Of a stretch of 64,000 bases of DNA, positions 15,736-24,646 are shown piece after piece; the first letter of the stretch is position 1, and each line of letters starts with the position of its first letter. The notes under the pieces are model-generated. The model was not told the origin of the DNA and did no database searches. It saw only the letters and a list, made by a program, of their open reading frames with translations. Origin of the DNA: Nitrospirales bacterium (lineage in GTDB: Bacteria; Nitrospirota; Nitrospiria; Nitrospirales; UBA8639); assembly GCA_022825885.1 (NCBI GenBank), contig JAJDVY010000029.1, positions 37,845-101,844 of the forward strand, given 5' to 3'. Made by a program: the position numbers and the translations under genes.

Positions 15736-18033
15736 TTAGCTGAGGACATTGCTAACGAGATCGCCGCCGCCTTCGCGAATGGCTTCATGAACTAGTTGTC
15801 GGATTTCGCGCAGGAACTGCTCCGAATATCTATCGAGTGCAGGTCCCGGAATGGGAACTGAAGAGTCATAGATGGTCCTGATTGCTTGAGCACGGATGCG
15901 CGTTGAAGCATATCCTCTGTGTTCAAAAGCTTCTATCCATTGTTTAAGGGGAACACGCAGGAGTTTCTTATCGACGAATTCATGGAGACGGGCGAAAACT
16001 TCTCGCTGAACTCGTGAAAGCGCTTCTTCGGCTTCAGAGTCGGTGTGATCCTTTGGCTCCCAACGAATCGGTTTGTCGAGAAACCTAGTGATCGATTCTG
16101 ATAAACGCGCAACAAAATCCGCAACTGGTTTCAGATCCCTATACTCACTGTCATCTAGATTGTGTGCGACACGGCGGTTAAAGGCCTTAACCTCAGCCCA
16201 GTGCACCGTACGGACATTGCCGGAACGTTCGAAGCCAAGGATGGCGTTCCACCGGTCATGGAAGTTTTTGGCGGCATCTTGAATCGCCAACACAAGGCCG
16301 GCCGTATCGTATACGGGGCTGATTTGTGGCTGTTCGGCAGGCTCGATAGCTTCTTCGCAAAAGTCGATGAGCCTTACTAACTCTTTTACGGGACCGCGAT
16401 TTTCCTTTGTAAGAAAACGATCGAGATAGCCCAGCATAAAGCAGCATCCATCAAGTTCCCTCTCAATGGCACGTATGGCTGGCTGACCGACCACCTCTCG
16501 GAGACGTGTCAGTTTTTGGTGAACAGAAGATATAACGTGCTCTCGTTGCGCTTCGAACGTTGGCAGGTTTGCTTGTCCACGGACTAGATCGAAGTGGGTG
16601 AACGCCAAAGCGAGCTTCTTTTGATACCCACTGGCGGCGATCTGCCGGAGTACGGAAGTAGGCGCTTCCAGCATCGGTGCTTTCGCCGAATCGACCAACA
16701 GTACAATGTCTGCATCGCTGAATCGTTTAGCGATTCGTGATGGAATGCCTGCCGCCGACTCGCCAATATGACCGAGGCCTTCACCGTCCAAGAGCACAAG
16801 TTTGGGACATCTTTCTGCGAAGGTAGGGAAAAATGGACCTTGAATTCTGATGCCATCAACGAGAGGGGTCAGCAGAGTGCCAAAAGCTGGTGCATTGTTG
16901 GATGAAAAACGACGTACTGCTTTGACAAAGTCGTTACGATCAGAGCTTTGATATTCCCAGGTGAGAGGCCAACCATTAGGATGAGTACTGAGCATATTAT
17001 CTACACTTACTGGATCAAATCGCTTTCTAACCTGATCCATGATGTCATTGACTAGGTCATCGAAGTCAGAAGAATCTTGGACAAGATCCTCGAATAGATC
17101 CTGTGCAGCTTCTTTCTCCAACCCCTTAATGTTATCAAGATTAATTTCCATCTCTGAAAACAGACGTTCCTTGGCGTCGGCAGCAAGTGCCTTGATCCGG
17201 TCAAGATATGATTTAAGAATGTCTTGCATTATTTCCTTGTCGGCATTCATTGGCAAAGTGCTGTCGGGTTCGTCCATTGAACCAGAGGGTTCCTCAGGAT
17301 CTGTGTCGTATTCCCAAGGATCATCATTTTTGGCTGTTAAAGGTGAGTCTTGCTTCCACGAACCGATGATATATCCCAATCGAAAACGCAGGTCGCGGTG
17401 TGTCAGAAACCTCTCTGCAAGCTTGTCGTCGGTCAAGTCGTCCCAGAGGGCAGTGCAGGCGTTAGCCACACACTCATGAACGTTCGTATGGACAGTTGGT
17501 TCGTCGAAAAAGGTGACCACGGCTTTATATAGCTCCTCAGTGGAACTAATTACTTCAATATCAGAAATCGTCGTCCTAGAGGCGGAAGTCGAGGGGAAGC
17601 GGTCGAGTTTTGGATGGGAGCCGATCAGGTGACGTAGAAGCGATGTCTTGCCTGCACCTGTCGTTCCAACCATCATGACCCGTGTATAGCCTTCATTCCG
17701 GGTCGGGAGCGGTAAGACTTTGTTCCGAATGTCCCAAGAGTTAAAGGGTATACCTTCGATATCGTCATAAAAAGCGTCTACGACAACAGGACTGAAGCGC
17801 CGCTCAGCCTCTGGTCGTTTCGCGATACTGTGCCAGTTCACATCCCCAAGAAGGTCGTTCATTTCGTCTACAAGTGCCTGCGCCTTGCTCTCGTCTGACG
17901 TGCCTAGTCCGCGCCGGATTTTGCGTCCCTGCTTACCACGCCCGTCTTTCCGCAAGGGATGGCGGAAACTTATTACCCATGACGTTCCAGCTTCGGTCGA
18001 ACTCTTAGATGCGGTGTATTTTTGTTTTCGCAT
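15736..18033 (-). CDS. Large GTPase with integrase arm-like N-terminal domain
   Basis: 765 residues with a strong ribosome site (GGAGG, 9 nt before ATG 18033). Residues 18-62 (SWVISFRHPLRKDGRGKQGR onward, ending in ALVDEMNDLL) resemble the arm-type DNA-binding domain at the N-terminus of tyrosine recombinases. A P-loop, MVGTTGAGKTSLL (121-133), follows. A long helical insertion (about 210-330) separates it from the likely G3 motif LLDGEGLGHIG (about 408-418) and the G4-like AFTHFD (about 476-481, THxD in place of NKxD or TKxD). No recombinase catalytic domain (Arg...His-x-x-Arg...Tyr) is present. The layout suggests a dynamin-like or defence GTPase that binds DNA, with matching heptamer repeats just upstream. 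Function unknown. Intermediate GC and island position suggest transfer. Confidence 0.7.
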   Translation of the reverse strand: MRKQKYTASKSSTEAGTSWVISFRHPLRKDGRGKQGRKIRRGLGTSDESKAQALVDEMNDLLGDVNWHSIAKRPEAERRFSPVVVDAFYDDIEGIPFNSWDIRNKVLPLPTRNEGYTRVMMVGTTGAGKTSLLRHLIGSHPKLDRFPSTSASRTTISDIEVISSTEELYKAVVTFFDEPTVHTNVHECVANACTALWDDLTDDKLAERFLTHRDLRFRLGYIIGSWKQDSPLTAKNDDPWEYDTDPEEPSGSMDEPDSTLPMNADKEIMQDILKSYLDRIKALAADAKERLFSEMEINLDNIKGLEKEAAQDLFEDLVQDSSDFDDLVNDIMDQVRKRFDPVSVDNMLSTHPNGWPLTWEYQSSDRNDFVKAVRRFSSNNAPAFGTLLTPLVDGIRIQGPFFPTFAERCPKLVLLDGEGLGHIGESAAGIPSRIAKRFSDADIVLLVDSAKAPMLEAPTSVLRQIAASGYQKKLALAFTHFDLVRGQANLPTFEAQREHVISSVHQKLTRLREVVGQPAIRAIERELDGCCFMLGYLDRFLTKENRGPVKELVRLIDFCEEAIEPAEQPQISPVYDTAGLVLAIQDAAKNFHDRWNAILGFERSGNVRTVHWAEVKAFNRRVAHNLDDSEYRDLKPVADFVARLSESITRFLDKPIRWEPKDHTDSEAEEALSRVQREVFARLHEFVDKKLLRVPLKQWIEAFEHRGYASTRIRAQAIRTIYDSSVPIPGPALDRYSEQFLREIRQLVHEAIREGGGDLVSNVLS

Positions 18034-18532
18034 GTCCGAACCTCCAAATTTTTATTGTTCCTCATTGTTCCATTAAATAGATGCTTTTCATTTTTGCATG
18101 TTAGAGGCTTTTATTTTAGCTTGTCAATACAGCTTGGAACAATGAGGAACAATTTTGAGCTGTAGAAGATGACAGCCAGAAATTGCCAGTTAATTTTCTA
18201 TAAATTATTGAAATTATGTATAAAATAGAAGAATGAAAATCAGTGGTTTTACTATATCTGTAGTCACAGCGATGCTTTATGTCGGTTTTTTTTAAACTTT
18301 GCCTAGCCCTGATGAATAGGCGTGTGCTCACTGGGTTTATCAAATCGGTTATGTTGTTCCTTTCGGAATCATGATTGTGTGAGACGACAAGACCGCGAGC
18401 GTGAACTTGTTCCTCATTGCCTTCCTCGCGTCATAGGTAACAGGTCGGAGCATGATGGGCAGGTGATAGAAGGGGCGAGAGATCGCGCTGTTACGAAGGG
18501 TGTGGTGTGTTTGGTATTCCTGCAGTTCCCTG
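18034..18532. other. AT-rich intergenic region upstream of the GTPase gene
   Basis: 499 bp with no gene I can support. It is markedly AT-rich between 18040 and 18300, holds the TTGTTCC repeat set described separately, and would contain the promoter of the GTPase gene. No tRNA or terminator is evident. Confidence 0.5.
18054..18153. repeat. 19-bp inverted repeat built from TTGTTCC heptamers
   Basis: Left arm 18054-18072 and right arm 18135-18153 are perfect inverted copies of ATTGTTCCTCATTGTTCCA, spaced by 62 bp. Each arm itself holds two TTGTTCC heptamers 10 bp apart (one helical turn). Further copies are at 18354-18360 and 18407-18413, the last within a 13-nt match (18407-18419) to the arm. 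Six heptamers in about 360 bp, just upstream of a gene with an arm-like DNA-binding domain, look like protein-binding sites: operator, arm-type sites or iterons. Confidence 0.6.
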
Positions 18533-20764
18533 TTACGTCACGTCGAGTGGGTCCACGTTCACCCCGAATTTTAGGCGTCGATAGGCTTTTCTCTGGGCCA
18601 TCAACTCGAGCGTCCGTCGAACGAGGGTGCGCCCGGTGATCCCGTCTGCGACTTTGACCAACAGGTGATAGCGTGACATCCCGCGCGGTTTGGCCCCATA
18701 TGTGGCAAGGGGACCCAGTATGGCGTCCTGTTCACGCCGTGGCATGTCGCCTTGGGCGATCATGTGGGCCAGTTGTTCCGTGAGAAGCCGTCGCCATGTT
18801 TCAGCGGCATTCCCGGTTTCCGTTGCATCCTGTCCCGAGACGTGCAACTGGATGAGTTGTCCGAAGGGGGGATAGCCTACCAGCCGGCGAAAGGCCAATT
18901 CATGGTCATAGAAAAGGTCGGGTTGTTGTCGGCCGATGGCATGCATGACCGGGTGCGAGAGAAGGCGCGTTTGAATCATCGCGGACCCTGAGAGTCCCGG
19001 TGTCAACAGATCGACGGCCTGTTGAAGATGGTGAAACACGCGTTCCGACGATCGGAAATCCGGCACGTGCAGACCGGCGTCCGCATAAGGGATGCCGACG
19101 CATCGCACCGGTGTGAACGGTGAAGCCTGGAAGAGCAGTTCCGTCCCGACGACAATGTGGATCCTGCCCTGCGAAAATTGTTCGCGGATGCGGCGCGCGA
19201 TGGAATCACTCCGAATCGTGTTGCCGTCATAGCGGGCGATGGTGGCGTGAGGGTAGAGTCGGCGCAATTCTTCTTCAAGACGTTCGGTGCCGAAGCCCAC
19301 CGGTTCCAAACGAATGCCGGAACAGGCCGGGCACGCGGACGGGATGGGCTCGGTTTGCCCACAATACGAACACCGCAATTGTGATTGTCGGAGGCTCAAG
19401 GCAATCCGGCAGCGAGGGCATTGTGGCGCGGTTCCACAATCCCGGCACGTGACGGACGAAGAGAACCCCTTGCGATTATGGTAGACAACGACCCCGCCAC
19501 CTTGGACCAAGGCCTGTTCCATGCCGTTTTGCAGGGTATCGGAGAACATCGTGCCGAACGGGGTTTCTTGAAGGCTGACCACCTGAACCGGATGCCGTGT
19601 GCTCCTGTCGGCGAACGTTCGTTGAATATCATCGCCATCCGCAAAGCGTTGGAACGTCTCCAACGTGGGGTAGGGCGCGTGCAGCACGAGCACGGCGTCG
19701 TCCAACTCGGCTCGTTTTCGGGCGACCTCCCGGGCGTGATAATGTGGACTCGGATCCTCCTTGTACGCGCTGTCCCCTTCGCGTTCGATCCATATGCAGC
19801 CCAGGGAAGGGAGGGGGAGGAACAGCGCGGATCTGGTCCCCACGACCACGGGATAGTGCCCGTGTTTGATGGCTTGCCAAAGTTGAAGACGTTGTTTCTC
19901 TGAATGGCCGCTGTGAAATTCGCCTATCGGCTGTCCCACCGAGTGCCGAAGATAGGAGACCAGGCGTGCTGACCGGTTGATATTCGGGGCAATGACCATG
20001 ACCGTCCGTCCTTGGGCCATTGTTTCTTGTATGACGTCGCCCAATCGCGATTGCGGGTCTCCCAAATCAGTGAGCAGCATCTCACGAAATCGTTTGCTTG
20101 CAAGGTGTTGCCGAAAACGGCCCCACCATGAGAATAAGCCGGGGTTTTCTTCAGGGGCCCGGAGAAAGTTCTGTGCAGGAACTGCCGGTTTGGGGCTGCT
20201 TTGAACCGGCAGTTCGGTCCAGTCTTGCCGGTCCTGAATCCACTTGTTTCGTTTGAGCCTTTGTAAAACTGTGGAGGGGTGGTCCAGCAGCGTCTCGATG
20301 GTTGATTGCGCCAGGCCCTTGGGACGTTTGGCAAGAGCGGCAAGGAGTCTGTGAGTGGAGGTGCCGGTCCGTGTGGCTCGCAGGCGTTGTTGCCCTGGCG
20401 GGGTGATGGTCCAACGGGTGCTGCTGCGGAAAGGAATACCCGGTGGCTGGACCAGCAGAAGGCAGGCTCCCGTGGGAGCCACGTAATAATCGGCCATCCA
20501 TTCCGCCAGGGCAACGAGTTTGGGGGCCGGGTCCCAGTGTGCGGAGGTGCTGCGATGCAGTTCGCGAATGCGCCCAGGCTCGACCGGGGGTTGCTTCACG
20601 TTCCCGGCTAGAGAGACAATAATCCCCGGCTTGACGCGCGGCCCGAACGGCGCCAGGACCCATTGCCCTATTTTGGGGAGGGAACGCCACGCTTGAGGAA
20701 TACGATACGTAAACGCTTGAGAGGTCCTGGGAGGAAAGACGACGTCGGCATAGGTTGGTGGCAT
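18533..20764 (-). CDS. priA: PriA-like primosomal protein N' with lost helicase motifs
   Basis: 743 residues, close to the usual PriA length, from ATG 20764. The N-terminal 3'-DNA-binding domain (YADVVFPPRTSQAFTYRIP, then GQWVLAPFGPRVKPGIIVSL) and the zinc-binding insertion with eight cysteines (CRDCGTAPQCPRC, CSYCGQ, CPACSG) are intact. The helicase core is not: where PriA has GVTGSGKTEVY this protein has LTDLGDPQSRLGD, the DEEH box reads EREG, GSATP reads HAPYP, and the QxxGRAGR motif is absent. Surrounding text such as VVVGTRSALFLPL and GFGTERLEEELRRLYP still aligns. It therefore should bind forks and primosome partners but not unwind DNA by ATP hydrolysis, as has been described for actinobacterial PriA. 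No frameshift is needed to explain this. Confidence 0.88.
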   Translation of the reverse strand: MPPTYADVVFPPRTSQAFTYRIPQAWRSLPKIGQWVLAPFGPRVKPGIIVSLAGNVKQPPVEPGRIRELHRSTSAHWDPAPKLVALAEWMADYYVAPTGACLLLVQPPGIPFRSSTRWTITPPGQQRLRATRTGTSTHRLLAALAKRPKGLAQSTIETLLDHPSTVLQRLKRNKWIQDRQDWTELPVQSSPKPAVPAQNFLRAPEENPGLFSWWGRFRQHLASKRFREMLLTDLGDPQSRLGDVIQETMAQGRTVMVIAPNINRSARLVSYLRHSVGQPIGEFHSGHSEKQRLQLWQAIKHGHYPVVVGTRSALFLPLPSLGCIWIEREGDSAYKEDPSPHYHAREVARKRAELDDAVLVLHAPYPTLETFQRFADGDDIQRTFADRSTRHPVQVVSLQETPFGTMFSDTLQNGMEQALVQGGGVVVYHNRKGFSSSVTCRDCGTAPQCPRCRIALSLRQSQLRCSYCGQTEPIPSACPACSGIRLEPVGFGTERLEEELRRLYPHATIARYDGNTIRSDSIARRIREQFSQGRIHIVVGTELLFQASPFTPVRCVGIPYADAGLHVPDFRSSERVFHHLQQAVDLLTPGLSGSAMIQTRLLSHPVMHAIGRQQPDLFYDHELAFRRLVGYPPFGQLIQLHVSGQDATETGNAAETWRRLLTEQLAHMIAQGDMPRREQDAILGPLATYGAKPRGMSRYHLLVKVADGITGRTLVRRTLELMAQRKAYRRLKFGVNVDPLDVT

Positions 20765-20862
20765 ACGGGCTATTGTGCCAAAGGAATCGTGACCTCACAA
20801 CGGAGGGGCCCGCGTGCTTGGGTTTTCCGTGACAATATCCGTAGGGGATCGAGGTACAGGCC

Positions 20863-21396
20863 ATGATCAACAAGAGAACGTGGAAGGATGCTCTTCTCGT
20901 GATGCTGTGGGTTGTTGTCCTGGTCGTGGGGATGCCGGCCTTGCGGCTCTATGGACAGGAAGTGCCCCCGGCCTTGCCGCCGGGTTCTTCAACGTCCCAA
21001 TCTTCCCAGGAAACGCATCTGCGGGATTTCTCGCCTCTTCCGGAAGAACCCGAAGAGTTTGATGATCGTGAAGTCAAGGCGTATTACGATTGGCGCAATG
21101 ACTTGTTCTTCCGGGAATTCGACATGAACGGGGACGGCGCGGTGAATTACATGACCGCACGGCGAACCTACAAGGTATGGCTGGATGAATTCGGCACGCC
21201 GGTTGTCGTCACGGTCGGGGCTCCGTTGTTCTATTGGTTGGACCGCAACGGGAATGGGGAATTTGAAACGGGGAAAGGGGAGATGTGGTCGGATCCGGAC
21301 GAGGACGGCATCACCGGCAATGAACGCACATATGATACCAGCCATCTGGAAAAAGAGCCTTCCCGTATTCCACAATGGTCCGCGCCCGTTCCGTAG
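20863..21396 (+). CDS. Secreted EF-hand-like protein
   Basis: 177 residues. A signal peptide or anchor covers about 9-30 (LLVMLWVVVLVVGMPALRL), then a Pro/Ser-rich linker to about 60. Three acidic loops resemble EF-hand calcium sites: DMNGDGAVNY, DRNGNGEFET and DPDEDGITGN. The first two have the usual D-x-N/D-x-D/N-G pattern. The protein is probably periplasmic or outer-membrane-facing and calcium-binding; no enzyme domain is present. It is divergent from priA with 98 bp between, and the short gene at 21503 follows on the same strand. Confidence 0.7.
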   Translation: MINKRTWKDALLVMLWVVVLVVGMPALRLYGQEVPPALPPGSSTSQSSQETHLRDFSPLPEEPEEFDDREVKAYYDWRNDLFFREFDMNGDGAVNYMTARRTYKVWLDEFGTPVVVTVGAPLFYWLDRNGNGEFETGKGEMWSDPDEDGITGNERTYDTSHLEKEPSRIPQWSAPVP

Positions 21397-21502
21397 TGCC
21401 GCTTCGGAAAACCCGTGAAGGCTTTCTTGAGAGAACCATCGGTGGACTTCCGCATCCGGATTCTTTTAAGATGATGTCTTGGCGATAGAAGGAGAAAGAG
21501 CC

Positions 21503-21724
21503 ATGGCAAATTCCACTACACAAATAAAGTCGGTCATTCGAGAGAGCGTCCGGACCACGATTCGCAACACCCTGGCCTCGGTGATTCAGGAAGTCACGGA
21601 AGAAGAATTACGGATGGCCTTAAAAAAGAAAAATTTTCGTGAGCCGCTGATGGAAATGATTCAATCCGAATTGCAACTTGCCATCAAAGACTTGTCGAAA
21701 AACGGGAAACGACCCCGGTCCTGA
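21503..21724 (+). CDS. Small helical hypothetical protein
   Basis: 73 residues from ATG 21503, preceded by an excellent ribosome site (AAGGAGA, 21489-21495). The sequence, with many Arg, Glu and Leu residues (for example RNTLASVIQEVTEEELRMAL), predicts two or three amphipathic helices and no membrane segment. No family recognised. It starts about 107 nt after the EF-hand gene. Confidence 0.55.
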   Translation: MANSTTQIKSVIRESVRTTIRNTLASVIQEVTEEELRMALKKKNFREPLMEMIQSELQLAIKDLSKNGKRPRS

Positions 21725-21753
21725 GGATTTCTCTCCAAGAGGCTTCCTTAGAA

Positions 21754-21775
21754 GGGCGAACACACAGGTTCGCCC
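21754..21775. repeat. REP-like hairpin GGGCGAAC/GTTCGCCC
   Basis: Eight-base arms GGGCGAAC (21754-21761) and GTTCGCCC (21768-21775) around ACACAG, in the style of dispersed bacterial hairpin repeats. It lies 30 bp after a small gene and may also serve as its terminator, but no T-run follows. Confidence 0.5.
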
Positions 21776-21797
21776 CTACCTACTATGCCGTGAATCT

Positions 21798-21983
21798 ATG
21801 AATCGCGCTCAGCCGGATAAAGAAAGACCAGCCGCCGAAACGTCGTCGAAACGCATTAACACGCAGATCCACCGGCGAAAGAAGGCCAAGGCGGTCTCTC
21901 CCCTGATGGATGAATGGGAAAGTTCGCAAGCCACGCCCCCCAAGGGCTTGAAACGCCCGCTCAAGGATATGCGGGACTCGTAA
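21798..21983 (+). CDS. Short basic hypothetical protein
   Basis: 61 residues from ATG 21798, rich in Lys/Arg (RIHRRKKAKAV-type composition in INTQIHRRKKAKAV) with a tail KGLKRPLKDMRDS. Disordered by composition. No ribosome site stands out and no family is recognised, so this is only a candidate gene. Confidence 0.35.
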   Translation: MNRAQPDKERPAAETSSKRINTQIHRRKKAKAVSPLMDEWESSQATPPKGLKRPLKDMRDS

Positions 21984-22125
21984 ATCTTCCGCTCCTTCGA
22001 TCTTGGCCATTCAAGCGCGACGCAAGAAGAATCCCAAAAGCAGTCAAGAATCTCAGCAACGGGCGATTACAGCTCATACGAGTTGCCTGCCATAATGCCG
22101 TAGTATCCTGATCTGGGGTCAATTC

Positions 22126-24477
22126 ATGCATAAGGATTTGATTCGGGCCCTTGCCAATGTTGACCGGCCGGGGGAGGTCTTTGCGGATGGCGATCTGCCT
22201 CTGACGATGCCGGGTTTGGAGGTTGAGGGAGTGGGGATGCTACGTCTGCCGCTGGCGGGGGCTCAGGCCCGTGCTCTGATAAAGCAATGCCGGCAGGCTC
22301 CCTATGGCAAGGGCACGAAAACGCTGGTCAATACGGACGTACGTCGCGTATGGGAAATGGATCCTGCGTGTTTCGAGTTGACCAACCCGAAGTGGGAGCT
22401 GTTGATTGAGTCGATTCTCCATGAAATCCAACAGCGGTTGGGGCTCGAGGAACGCAAGCTGTCCGCACATCTGCACAAGCTGTTGGTCTACGAGAAAGGG
22501 AGTTTCTTCCTTCCGCACCGTGACGGGGAAAAGCTGGACAGAATGGTGGCCACATTGATCGTCGCTTTGCCGTCGGTGCATGAAGGCGGGGAGTTGGTTA
22601 TCCGACACCAAGGCCGGATACATGAGATTGTTTTCCCCGGCGCAGCTTCCGGGCTGGAGTTGAGTTACGCGGCCTTTTATGCCGACTGCCAGCATGAGGT
22701 AAAACCCTTGAGTAGTGGGTATCGCCTTTGTCTGGCTTACAACGTAACGCTTGCTAAGTCACCGGGCAGGCAAGGTCTCAAGGCACCATCGTATGGCACC
22801 GTGGTTGCCAGTGTCACACAACTGCTGGGAGCGTGGCGCGAGAAGGGAGTAACGGGGAAGCTCGCCGTCACGCTGGAGCATCGGTACACGCGGGATGGGC
22901 TCACGCTGAACAAACTCAAAGGCGCCGACCGCGCACGTGCAGAGGTGTTGTTCGAGGCGGCGGAGCAGGCTGACTGTGTCGCGCACCTGGCCTTGGTCAC
23001 TCTGTGGCAGTATGGCGCCGTCGAATATGATGAAGGTGATTATTCCCATCCGGTCCGGAGACACTATTACCGGCGTAATCGCAGTGATGACGTTGATGAA
23101 GACATTGGCAGCGAACGTGAGATGAGTGAAATCTTCGAGACCAGCTTGACGGCGAATGACTGGTCAGACCGTCATGGGGATACCTGCCGGTTTGGCAGGA
23201 TGGAACTGGATGATGATGAAATTGTCACCAACGCGGCCCTCGACGCCAATGATCCAAGTGAGGAAGAATTCGAAGGCTATACCGGTAATGAGGGCATGAC
23301 CTTGGCGCGCTGGTACCATCGGGCCGCGGTCCTGATCTGGAGGAGAGAGCAACACTTTTCCGTGCTGTGCGGCGCCGGAACGGCGGCCGCCATCGGCGGC
23401 CTGGAGGCGATGGTGAACGCACTGGAACGGGCTTCTGGGGTGCAGCGGGCAGCCCGGAAGCTGGACTGTTTGAAATTTGCAGAAGCTATCCTCGATAGCT
23501 GGCAGCCATCACGTGGCAGTTGGTTTGACGATGGGAACGGGGAAACGGATAACGGTGAAACGGACCGAAACGTATTCTCGATGCTGTTGAGCACGCTGGA
23601 CGCTCCGGACCTGATGCGTCGTTTCCTGTCGGAGGTTGTCCCGAATGATGGCGACATCAGGTTCACTCGCGAGTTCGTAAAATTCTACAAGCGCCATGGC
23701 TTGGCCGGCTTCGAGGCAGAATTGGCGCAGGTGATCGGCGCCGTTACGGAAGTGACTCTTCTCAGGAACGCGGAATTGCTGCATTTGCTTTGCCACCAGC
23801 CTGCTAACGACACGGACGACGTGGCGCTCTGCACCCGCTTGTGCGAACGCGCTGCCCTGTCATTGGAGAGATTTGACGGTCAAGCTCCGGAAGATCAGGG
23901 GCAAGCCCAGAAGCTTGACCGTACCGCCTTGCTCCGCGCGTTGGTGAGCGCGATGCTGGACATCGATGCGGAAGGCCCGTTGCTGAAAGTGATCGAGCAC
24001 GCCTTGGCCCATCGGGACAAGTATACATTGACCAAGACGCACTTGGCCGCAATCTTCAAGCTCGAGTCCCGCCTTAGAACGCGGTCGTCGCCAGGCGAGG
24101 CGATTGGACACTGGCTATCAACGTGCCGGCGCGAATTGCAGGAACGAACAGCAGAGGCTCCGCAGCCGCCCGTGGACTATCGGCGCGCCGATGAGCTTTC
24201 CTGCAACTGCCTTGACTGTCAAGTCCTGAGCCGGTTTCTGGCCAATCCGGTCGAACGGGAGTGCCGCATGCCGTTAAACAAGGAGCGCCGCCGGCATCTG
24301 CACCAGATCATTGACGGAAATTGTTGCGACCTGACACACGTGACGGAGCGCCGGGGCCGCCCATTCACCTTGGTTTGCAGGAAAACCACCGCCTCATACG
24401 AGAGGGCTTGCGCAACGTTCAAAAGGGACAAGCAGAATCTTTCACGGCTTATTGGGATCGAGCAACGCCTCGGTTAA
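22126..24477 (+). CDS. 2OG-Fe(II) oxygenase with long C-terminal region
   Basis: 783 residues. Residues about 90-205 form a prolyl-4-hydroxylase-like double-stranded beta helix: iron ligands His131 and Asp133 (FLPHRDGEK), distal His190 (DCQHEVKPL) and the 2-oxoglutarate-binding Arg200 (GYRLCLAYN) are all present, so it should be active. Such enzymes hydroxylate protein side chains or other substrates using O2 and 2-oxoglutarate. The remaining 580 residues are mostly helical, with an acidic patch near 310-390, and a Cys-containing segment near the end (DELSCNCLDCQVLSRF) that could bind metal. I do not recognise this part. It may be a substrate-recruiting module. The gene stands alone, with weak links to its neighbours. 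Confidence 0.75.
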   Translation: MHKDLIRALANVDRPGEVFADGDLPLTMPGLEVEGVGMLRLPLAGAQARALIKQCRQAPYGKGTKTLVNTDVRRVWEMDPACFELTNPKWELLIESILHEIQQRLGLEERKLSAHLHKLLVYEKGSFFLPHRDGEKLDRMVATLIVALPSVHEGGELVIRHQGRIHEIVFPGAASGLELSYAAFYADCQHEVKPLSSGYRLCLAYNVTLAKSPGRQGLKAPSYGTVVASVTQLLGAWREKGVTGKLAVTLEHRYTRDGLTLNKLKGADRARAEVLFEAAEQADCVAHLALVTLWQYGAVEYDEGDYSHPVRRHYYRRNRSDDVDEDIGSEREMSEIFETSLTANDWSDRHGDTCRFGRMELDDDEIVTNAALDANDPSEEEFEGYTGNEGMTLARWYHRAAVLIWRREQHFSVLCGAGTAAAIGGLEAMVNALERASGVQRAARKLDCLKFAEAILDSWQPSRGSWFDDGNGETDNGETDRNVFSMLLSTLDAPDLMRRFLSEVVPNDGDIRFTREFVKFYKRHGLAGFEAELAQVIGAVTEVTLLRNAELLHLLCHQPANDTDDVALCTRLCERAALSLERFDGQAPEDQGQAQKLDRTALLRALVSAMLDIDAEGPLLKVIEHALAHRDKYTLTKTHLAAIFKLESRLRTRSSPGEAIGHWLSTCRRELQERTAEAPQPPVDYRRADELSCNCLDCQVLSRFLANPVERECRMPLNKERRRHLHQIIDGNCCDLTHVTERRGRPFTLVCRKTTASYERACATFKRDKQNLSRLIGIEQRLG

Positions 24478-24614
24478 TGGCTCGACGTCAGGGTTAGGAA
24501 GTCGTTAGTACAGTCAGCGGTGGTCAACCTTTCGGCAAGAGCGACGTGCCATGCGCAGTCGTCGTCCCGAAAGTGAATCTCCTTGGGTACAGTGCGGCCA
24601 AGACTTTTCTCCAT
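24474..24614 (-). CDS. Candidate 46-residue protein downstream of higA
   Basis: ATG 24614 has AGGAAG 6-7 nt upstream and opens a 46-codon frame (MEKSLGRTVPKEIHFRDDDC...) that ends at TAA 24474-24476, overlapping the end of the oxygenase gene on the other strand. No family recognised. The gap to the higA stop is 32 nt. It could be a third gene in the higBA transcript or chance. Confidence 0.25.
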   Translation of the reverse strand: MEKSLGRTVPKEIHFRDDDCAWHVALAERLTTADCTNDFLTLTSSH

Positions 24615-24646
24615 GGCAACTTCCTATTTTAAGACACGTAATGATC

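Noticed and set aside
18034..18532. Search for a tRNA or attachment site next to the defence island
   Set aside because: No cloverleaf or tRNA 3' end could be found, so no integration site is claimed.
18322..18639. 105-codon plus-strand frame into the end of priA
   Set aside because: Overlaps the PriA C-terminus, Cys/Arg-rich without motif.
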